A DNA stretch of 60,000 bases, taken from assembly GCF_964355755.1 (NCBI RefSeq), contig NC_092672.1, forward strand, positions 31,928,501-31,988,500. The letters are read 5' to 3'. This DNA comes from Antedon mediterranea (taxonomy: Eukaryota > Echinodermata > Crinoidea > Comatulida > Antedonidae). The position numbers were made by a program, and so were the translations under genes. The notes under the pieces were generated by a model. The model was not told the origin of the DNA, made no database searches, and saw only the letters and a list, made by a program, of their open reading frames with translations. Shown here one piece after another: positions 54,400 through 60,000 of this stretch; position 1 is the first letter of the stretch, and each line of letters begins with the position of its first letter.

Positions 54400-56568
54400 A
54401 TGTCGGAACAAAAAGCATTACAATTCTTAGACAAGAATGATCTTGAATGTGCAATCTGTCTAGAAAGACTGACAGAACCAAAAACACTTGAGTGCCTCCA
54501 TAGTTACTGTCTTCATTGCCTGCAGAGTTTGATTAAAACAAGTGGCAAAATAAAATGTCCAAAATGTTGTAAGATGTACGATGACCTAAATCAATTTGAT
54601 TTAAAAGATCTTACTACCAATGAAATGTTAAGTTATCAAGTTAAATTTGTTGGGAATATTGAATCTGAAAAACCACCAAAGTGCTCAAGCTGTGATAACC
54701 AACCTGAATACTACTGCTCTGAATGTCAAATGTATCTATGTGGACAATGTATTAAACATCATAAAATCATTCCTGTATTGAAAAACCACCCATTGTACAC
54801 ACTGGACAAAATTCAAGGAGAAGGTAAAGATCTGCCACATAAATGCATATATCACAGGGACTGCATGCTTGAATTTTATTGCAGAATTTGTCTTAAAAGT
54901 GGATGTAAGAAATGTGAACATGTTCTACGCTGTTATCAAAATGAACATAATGTGATTCCATTCGAGACGGCTGTAGACGAGTTTAATCAAAATGCTACAG
55001 AAGTTAAAAAAAGTGCGGAAGAAATTAAAGAAAAACTAAAAAGAACAAGGGAAAGCTTCATGAAAGAAAGATCCGACTTTGAATTAAAATTAAAATTATG
55101 CAGAACAGCGATTGAATTACAAGAAGAAAACATTATTAAAAAGGCTCAGGAGAAAACAAGAGCAATGTTGATGGACCTTGACAAAATTGACAAAGAAAAC
55201 AAAGAGCTTATTGATAATAGAGTTAAAAATATTGACTCAAAGCTGTTGAAAGTTAATGAGATGTTGCCATTAATTAACACAATGATGAACAAACCAGAAG
55301 AAAGAGAAACACTTAGATCTCATGAGGAAAATATTGATGCTGTTAAAGAAGAAACCCAGGAATCAAAGTATGATGAATCAATCAAGATAAAAGCTCCTAC
55401 TTTCATTCCATCTAAAAACTTGGATAAGTTAATAGATTTGGAAGGCATTGGTAAAATGTCAAATGTTGAATGTGCATATCAGGTTGCTGAAGATAAAGTA
55501 CCTATTATAGTCACAAAAGGACAGCCATTTGAAGTGAAAGTTGTGTCAAGTTTAGTAGAAAGTGAGGAATCTATATTGGCTGCAACTTTAATTAATAAAT
55601 CAGGTGAAGAATCAGCAACTGAAGTGAAATATCAAGGAAGTGGAGAGTACAGAATAACAGGAAGATGTCATAAAAAAGGAGATTGGAAGATGAAGATTAC
55701 TGCTAGAAGAGAAGAAATCAAAGGATCACCAGTGAATATCAAGGTGGAAGCGCTAGGACTTGTGCATACCACTGATAACATAGAAAAGCTTAAAGTACAT
55801 AACAAGAATGAAAACGTATATGATGTAATATTAGATAAAGAAGGAAATTTAATTGTAACTAGTTTTAGTAAAGACTTATTGAAGTTCAACCAAGAATGTT
55901 CATTCATTGGTAGAATAGAGATACCAGACAATGTAAAGGTTGTTTGTATACATCAAATGAGTAATGGCCAAATGGTGTATAGTGATTACCTAAACAAAAC
56001 TGTTGTCAAGTGTGATGATAAATTTCAACAAATTTGTACATTTGGTAAAGGAACATTAAAACAACCAGGTGGATTGACAGTGAATAAGGAAACTAGAACC
56101 ATGTATGTTGCAGATGGGGAATGTCATTGTGTGTTTAAATTTAATGTTGATAGTGGTGAACTTATTGGTAGATTTGGTTCAAAAGGTAGCAAAGAAGGAG
56201 AAATGTATTGCCCAGATGGACTTGCTCTGACAAAGGAGGGCAACCTGATTGTTGTAGATAGTCTAAATCACAGAATACAAATGTTTGATGCAAATGATAA
56301 GTTTATGAAAATTCTTGTAGGCAAAGGTGATCAAGATGGTCATTTTCAATATCCTCATTATGTAGCTATAGATTCTGAGGAAAACCTCTTGGTATCAAGT
56401 AATAACAAACTTCAATTACTTGATCAAAATGGAGTTTTTCTCAAACGAATATATATTGACTATGGTGGATTAGATGACCCTTGTGGAGTTGCAATAATCT
56501 CTAAGAAGCCAAGAAGGGTAGCTGTAGCAATCTATAGATCAAACAAAGTAAATGTATATAATTATTAA
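54400..56568 (+). CDS. TRIM-NHL copy 6, intact
   Basis: 722 aa from MSEQKAL with all domains of copy 4: RING C3HC4 (17-56), B-box 1 (95-130), B-box 2 (~147-183), coiled coil, filamin, NHL. The N-terminal ~330 residues are almost identical to copies 2, 4 and 5. The NHL domain is a different block combination: KQPGG, DGECHC, FGSKGS, YCPDG, DSLNHRIQ, and a 2-residue insertion RIYIDYGGLD. It ends VNVYNY instead of VKIYNY. Promoter, donor and acceptor are intact and no transposon lies in the gene, making it with copy 4 the best candidate for a working gene. Predicted role: cytosolic ubiquitin ligase with a propeller recognition surface; target unknown. Confidence 0.95.
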   Translation: MSEQKALQFLDKNDLECAICLERLTEPKTLECLHSYCLHCLQSLIKTSGKIKCPKCCKMYDDLNQFDLKDLTTNEMLSYQVKFVGNIESEKPPKCSSCDNQPEYYCSECQMYLCGQCIKHHKIIPVLKNHPLYTLDKIQGEGKDLPHKCIYHRDCMLEFYCRICLKSGCKKCEHVLRCYQNEHNVIPFETAVDEFNQNATEVKKSAEEIKEKLKRTRESFMKERSDFELKLKLCRTAIELQEENIIKKAQEKTRAMLMDLDKIDKENKELIDNRVKNIDSKLLKVNEMLPLINTMMNKPEERETLRSHEENIDAVKEETQESKYDESIKIKAPTFIPSKNLDKLIDLEGIGKMSNVECAYQVAEDKVPIIVTKGQPFEVKVVSSLVESEESILAATLINKSGEESATEVKYQGSGEYRITGRCHKKGDWKMKITARREEIKGSPVNIKVEALGLVHTTDNIEKLKVHNKNENVYDVILDKEGNLIVTSFSKDLLKFNQECSFIGRIEIPDNVKVVCIHQMSNGQMVYSDYLNKTVVKCDDKFQQICTFGKGTLKQPGGLTVNKETRTMYVADGECHCVFKFNVDSGELIGRFGSKGSKEGEMYCPDGLALTKEGNLIVVDSLNHRIQMFDANDKFMKILVGKGDQDGHFQYPHYVAIDSEENLLVSSNNKLQLLDQNGVFLKRIYIDYGGLDDPCGVAIISKKPRRVAVAIYRSNKVNVYNY

Positions 56569-56989
56569 ATAGCACATTTTATATACTTGATCAAACTACC
56601 AGAAAAACAAACAATTTCTATATGCACATTCAATACCACTGATGATGAACAACAAACCTGTGTTGTTTGAGAATAATTAGTAATTTAATTAAATTTGTTA
56701 ATAATGTAAAAGTTTATATCAAATCAACATTTCTTAGATATGAACAAGATATCAAGTAAATAATAAAAGTTACTAAAATGTAACCCAGGCATATTTGTTA
56801 TTATTTATTTTTGTACATTCAACAAAAAGAAAGTTATTTTGAATGAGATCAAAATATGTAAGTGTAAATATTAAGGCCTGACCACCTGATCAATTGTTTT
56901 GAAAGCCTGGGAATCAACTGCGCATTACATGAAGATTATAAAACATAATTTTATAACTTTAAAAAAATTTATTATTTTTGAAATATTAT
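56569..56989 (+). other. 3' flank of TRIM copy 6
   Basis: Same flank as after the other copies. No gene is seen. Confidence 0.5.
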
Positions 56990-57545
56990 AGGTATTTATT
57001 AAACAAAACTGTTTCCGTGACAACAAATTTCAAAATAAAACATCATGGAGGCTTGACAGTAAATACAAAAATTAAAACCATATATGGTTAAATTGGTGAA
57101 GAGGGTAGCAAAGAGGGTCAAATGAGGTGACCAAGTGATGCTGCTCTCGTGAAGAAACGGAACCTGATTGTTGTAGATCATTAAAATTACACAAACCAAC
57201 AGTGGTGTCGGAGAGAGAGGCTTATGTTGGTTTATCCAGGTAAGCTAGGCACGATATAGACGACAGAATACAATTGTTTGATCCAACTGTAAAATTTATG
57301 AGAATTATCATAGAGCACGGTAGAATAGATGGTTGTGTACGTTACCCTCAGAATATAGCCATAGATTGTGATGAGAACATACTGTTATCAAGTAGACACA
57401 AACTACAGCAATTTGATAACAATGGTGTTTTTATAAAACAAATCAATTATGATGAGTTACATTTTCCTATAGGGATCAACATCTAAAATACCAAATAGAG
57501 TAGCTGTAGCAGAGTATGGAAAAAAACAGAGTCAGAATATATAAT
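56990..57545 (+). pseudogene. Decayed NHL fragment 6
   Basis: GGLTVNTKIKTIYG, a deletion removing HCVLKFNV, GEEGSKEGQMR*, then after a small insertion RIQLFDPTVKFMRIIIEHGRIDGCVRYPQNIAIDCDENIL in good frame. It lacks the 17-bp deletion, so it keeps the older form like fragment 2. Confidence 0.72.
57187..57262. mobile_element. Tiny remnant of the DIRS-like terminal repeat family
   Basis: Begins TACACAAACC and ends GGTTTATCCAGGTAAGCTAG + gcacgatatagac, the same two ends as the 7.3 kb element at 45427-52733, in only ~76 bp. Inserted in the NHL fragment 6. Confidence 0.6.
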
Positions 57546-57783
57546 TATTATTAATGTAAACAACTGGGTTAAAATAATATGCTCATTTTATCAGTATTTT
57601 GGTTGATGTTGTAACTTTCGTATAAAGTTCCTGTAACTTTTTTTTATAATAGTAAAGTATATGACTGTTGTACTGATGTTTTGTGTTTATAATCTAATTA
57701 ATCTGTGCACTGTAATTTCAGATAGGTTATAACAATTCAGATTATTTACAGATTGAGACTTGTTATTGTTATATTTTTTACAG
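57546..57783 (+). other. Shortened spacer before copy 7 remnant
   Basis: AT-rich. It contains 'tgtttataatctaattaatctgtgcac', reduced from the intron sequence of other units. No CCAAT module. Confidence 0.35.
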
Positions 57784-57852
57784 ATTTAGGAACAAAAAGC
57801 ATTACGATTCTTGGACAAAAATAAAATCTTGAATGTGCAATCTGTCTAGAAA
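57784..57852 (+). pseudogene. TRIM copy 7 remnant (first RING codons only)
   Basis: After the acceptor-like TTTTTTACAG the sequence matches the coding start of the family (gaacaaaaagcattac, gaatgtgcaatctgtctagaaa). ATG has become ATT, and small indels break the frame. Homology ends after the C-A-I-C-L-E codons. It marks the right end of the TRIM array. Confidence 0.75.
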
Positions 57853-58078
57853 TTGGGGGAAAAATCTGGTTTCAAATCTTGTATTAATGTTTTTTCACCA
57901 TACAAAAAACCACTCCGTTTGTTTTTTTCTTTAATATAAAGTTTGTTATATAAAGTTTATTTAAGTTATATAGAGAATAATATTCTGCTTATCTGTATTC
58001 TGATCACAATAAAAACATCTGGTAGCCATTGATACTTCAATATTTTAAATGTACGAGAAATGACCGAATTGAACTTAC
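57853..58078. other. Border between TRIM array and chloride channel gene
   Basis: AT-rich, nothing recognised on either strand. The next CLC exon expected on the minus strand is not here. Confidence 0.4.
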
Positions 58079-58262
58079 CTACAACAGCGTATCCGCCAGG
58101 AACGATATTATTTATTACCAAAGGTCCACTGTTAATTCCGTTTGGAAACCATGCGGACATACTCTCACCCACAAGACGTCCAAAAGCAGCACCAATAATG
58201 AATACAGGCATGAAGACACCAGCTGGTACAGGCAATGTGATGGCAAGCGCCACCATCCAAAA
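58079..58262 (-). CDS. CLC chloride channel, internal exon with GxFxP motif
   Basis: 184-nt minus exon, with acceptor ..CATCTTAG before 58262 and donor |GTAAGTTC below 58079. It starts in phase 0 ([20 protein letters not shown]) and ends in a split Gly codon after GGYAVV. GVFMP is the GxFxP chloride-coordinating motif, and [12 protein letters not shown] is the conserved segment of the CLC-1/2/K subfamily. CLC proteins are dimeric chloride channels or exchangers of the plasma membrane. The subtype is most like CLC-2/CLC-K from the residues, but this is not decisive. Confidence 0.92.
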
Positions 58263-58769
58263 CTAAGATGTAAACAGAACTGATTTATACCCTTTCACAC
58301 TGAATAAATTGTTAAGCTCTATCTACACTATCAAACTTTATGTGACAAAAAAATGTGATGTGCTCATATATGGAGATGATGATGTCATATCACTACCATA
58401 TTTAAGCATATCGCACTTTTTTTGTCAAACTAGTTGTATATATAGTGTAGACAGAGCTTTACAAGTTTACATACACAAATCTTTTGAAATCTTGAGAGAA
58501 ACTATAGTTAGGATCTATTTAATTATTATACATGTACTGTGATTGGTCAGTTAAACATGAAGGCAATTGCACATGTGCGGTAACAACTCGGAAATAAAAA
58601 GGCTCCCACCGGTGTGTTTCCCCACAAAAGTGCCTTGTTATGCGAACCTGGTTTACAAGTTGTTACTTTTTGCAGATTGGAAAATTGTCTTTTATATTTA
58701 GTTTAGTGGGACAACAACTTTGAAGTACATTTATAATTTCAAATCATAAATAATAATTTATGAACGTAC
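58263..58769 (-). other. CLC intron
   Basis: 507-bp intron between two in-frame exons with GT..AG ends. Contains an inverted repeat around 58310-58460 ('tagtgtagacagagctt' versus 'aagctctatctacacta'), a MITE-like palindrome. Confidence 0.6.
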
Positions 58770-58919
58770 CTGCATAACTATAAAGCTAACAAGGGTTACA
58801 AACACATTTGGGTTTTCCCAGTACGTGGCCGGATCTTGTCTGGTCGCTACATCTATCTTCTCTTTTAAAACCCATGTGGTATTGCTGAATAATTCATCTA
58901 TTTGATCTTTCTGTGTCAG
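58770..58919 (-). CDS. CLC chloride channel, internal exon
   Basis: 150-nt exon (50 codons, phase 0 on both sides) with acceptor CTTTGTAG and donor |GTACGTTCA. It encodes LTQKDQIDELFSNTTW..., then WENPNVFVTLVSFIVMQ, the extracellular loop and membrane helix just before the GxFxP exon. It joins in frame to FWMVALA, giving the family's familiar order. Confidence 0.9.
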
Positions 58920-59269
58920 CTACAAAGAAGAATGAAAAAACATTGATTAATTCAATACTGTACAGCTGCCATGGGAACATCTCGGGACACAAGAAATGGT
59001 CCCATAATAGGGGTGTCTCCTGAATAGGAGTGTCCAAAAGAGAGGTTCTATTGTAATATCAGATAGATAAGATATAACTATATTAACAATTGGGTACACA
59101 TGAAATGGTGAGGCACACATGGGTGAGACTATACCACTGTCTTGGAGGGGCGTTCACAGTGTTAATTCTATTTTAAATTGTTTTCTTGAAAGGGAAAAGT
59201 CCTTTGTCAGTTTATCAATGTAAATTAGGCATGTTATACTGCACACATACTAATATACATTGTACTCAC
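58920..59269 (-). other. CLC intron
   Basis: 350-bp intron with GT..AG boundaries. No other feature is seen. Confidence 0.6.
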
Positions 59270-59354
59270 CTCTGCTGCCATAAACTGTCCAAGTCCAAGT
59301 GGAAATGTGACAGATGTGATGACAAGTGCAACCAATGTTGGATAAATAAAACGA
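59270..59354 (-). CDS. CLC chloride channel, internal exon
   Basis: 85-nt exon (one base completing a codon, then 28 codons) with acceptor TTTTCAG and donor |GTGAGTA. It encodes RFIYPTLVALVITSVTFPLG followed by LGQFMAAE, matching the conserved 'FPPGLGQFMAG' region of CLC-1/2-type channels. The gene continues upstream beyond the right window edge. Confidence 0.9.
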
Positions 59355-59482
59355 CTGAAAACAAAAAGAAAAAGTGAACAATCATTATCTAAGTGGTAAA
59401 ATCATAATACAAAGCTGAATGGGTATTGAATACATCGATCTACTGTATATTGATCTTGATAATGTGATATGATAATTATGAG
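59355..59482 (-). other. CLC intron, start
   Basis: Intron sequence up to the hAT-like repeat. Nothing else is seen. Confidence 0.4.
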
Positions 59483-60000
59483 CAGGGGTCGTCAAACACA
59501 CGGCCAGCCTGTGGTTCTTTTATGGCCAGCCTGTGGTCCGAGGGCGCTAGACATTTGGCCTGCCTGTGGTCCCGAGGGCGCTAGACATTTCGGTCAGCCA
59601 GAGAGACATAGACAGAGAGAGGTAATCAGATTGAAAAGTGATTCCAACAGGAGGGAGAACCAACAAGATGGCGGCCGTAAATGTGTCCAAAAACATTATT
59701 TAATATAAAAAATAATAATCTAATTTAATACATTAAGACCCATGAATTACAACACATATTCTTGTCAAAGCACAGTGAAGTTTTTATAAAATGAAAACAG
59801 CTGTAGAGGGCTCACTTTAGTAAAGCATGGAAAAGTTATGTCAAGCGCCCTTGGGACCACAGGCTGGTCAGAATGTCTAGCGCCCTCGGACCACAGGCTG
59901 GCCAAAAAAGAATCACAGAGACGGGCTGTGTGTTTTCATGCTAGCGCCCTCAGGACCACAGGCTGGCCAAATGTCTAGCGCCCTCGGACCACAGGCTGGC
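59483..60000. mobile_element. hAT-like fold-back repeat with inverted minisatellite arms (runs off window)
   Basis: Begins CAGGGGTCGTCAAACACACG, close to the CAGGGGTC..CAAAC termini of hAT-type elements. A ~33-bp unit (ggccagcctgtggtccgagg + gcgctagacattt) is repeated ~3 times at 59500-59605. It reappears as reverse complement ~4 times at 59845-60000, around a ~240-bp centre. The right end lies outside the window, so target duplication cannot be checked. Confidence 0.6.

Noticed and set aside
58029-58283. Plus-strand frames of 68-84 codons opposite the CLC exon
   Set aside because: Antisense shadows of an exon with clear CLC motifs and splice sites.

Overview
The window looks like AT-rich nuclear DNA of an invertebrate animal. 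An invertebrate deuterostome such as an echinoderm is my best guess. It has spliceosomal introns, a lineage-expanded family of TRIM-NHL genes, tRNA-derived SINEs, Ty3/gypsy, DIRS and LINE retroelements, Helitron-like arrays, and frequent taggcctag-type palindromes. No prokaryotic features are visible. The organism call is an inference from style, not from a marker gene.

The backbone is a head-to-tail (+ strand) tandem array of one gene family: RING, B-box 1, B-box 2, coiled coil, filamin/Ig-like domain and NHL repeats (TRIM2/3/71-like architecture), encoded in a single coding exon. Seven units can be seen. Copy 1 (1-1265) is a 3' part cut by the window edge. Copy 2 (7462-18008) is split by a young gypsy insertion. 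Copy 3 (25491-26147) is a truncated RING/B-box fusion. Copy 4 (36722-38884, 720 aa) is intact. Copy 5 (43222-45387) has a premature stop, a lost splice donor and a lost promoter. Copy 6 (54400-56568, 722 aa) is intact. Copy 7 (57784-57852) is a remnant of the first codons. Each repeat unit has the same layout: a conserved CCAAT-box promoter, a short non-coding exon with a GTAAGT donor, an intron ending at TTTTTTACAG directly before ATGTCGGAA, the coding exon, then a decayed second NHL fragment about 450 bp further on.

Nearly everything between these units is mobile DNA. 1802-4284 is a 2.5 kb fold-back element with an ORF fragment in both arms. 4623-5753 is a MITE-like repeat enclosing two tRNA-Val-like sequences. 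6727-7425 is a LINE 3' end. 8398-16776 is a complete Ty3/gypsy element with 1001-bp LTRs, gag, pol and a textbook -1 frameshift signal. 18119-22992 holds composite repeats including a second large inverted repeat. 23053-23388 is a SINE. 26855-36343 is a tandem array of Helitron-like units carrying many TGACGTCA palindromes and a nested 2.5 kb TTAA-flanked element. 39056-39121 is a short (AAT)n tract with a LINE-like tail. 40397-43104 is a TA-flanked inverted-repeat element with another nested inside. 45427-52733 is a degenerate DIRS-like element with an exact 1.9 kb internal tandem duplication.

At the right edge, on the minus strand, three consecutive exons of a CLC-family chloride channel (58079-59354) mark the border of the TRIM array. 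They carry the GxFxP ion-pathway motif and have correct splice sites. The exons that should follow are not visible in the window. A hAT-like fold-back repeat with inverted minisatellite ends starts at 59483 and runs off the window.

Functionally, the most notable picture is a rapidly evolving TRIM-NHL cluster. The N-terminal half is near-identical between copies and the NHL propeller is a mosaic of alternative short blocks, as expected under gene conversion with diversification of a recognition surface.
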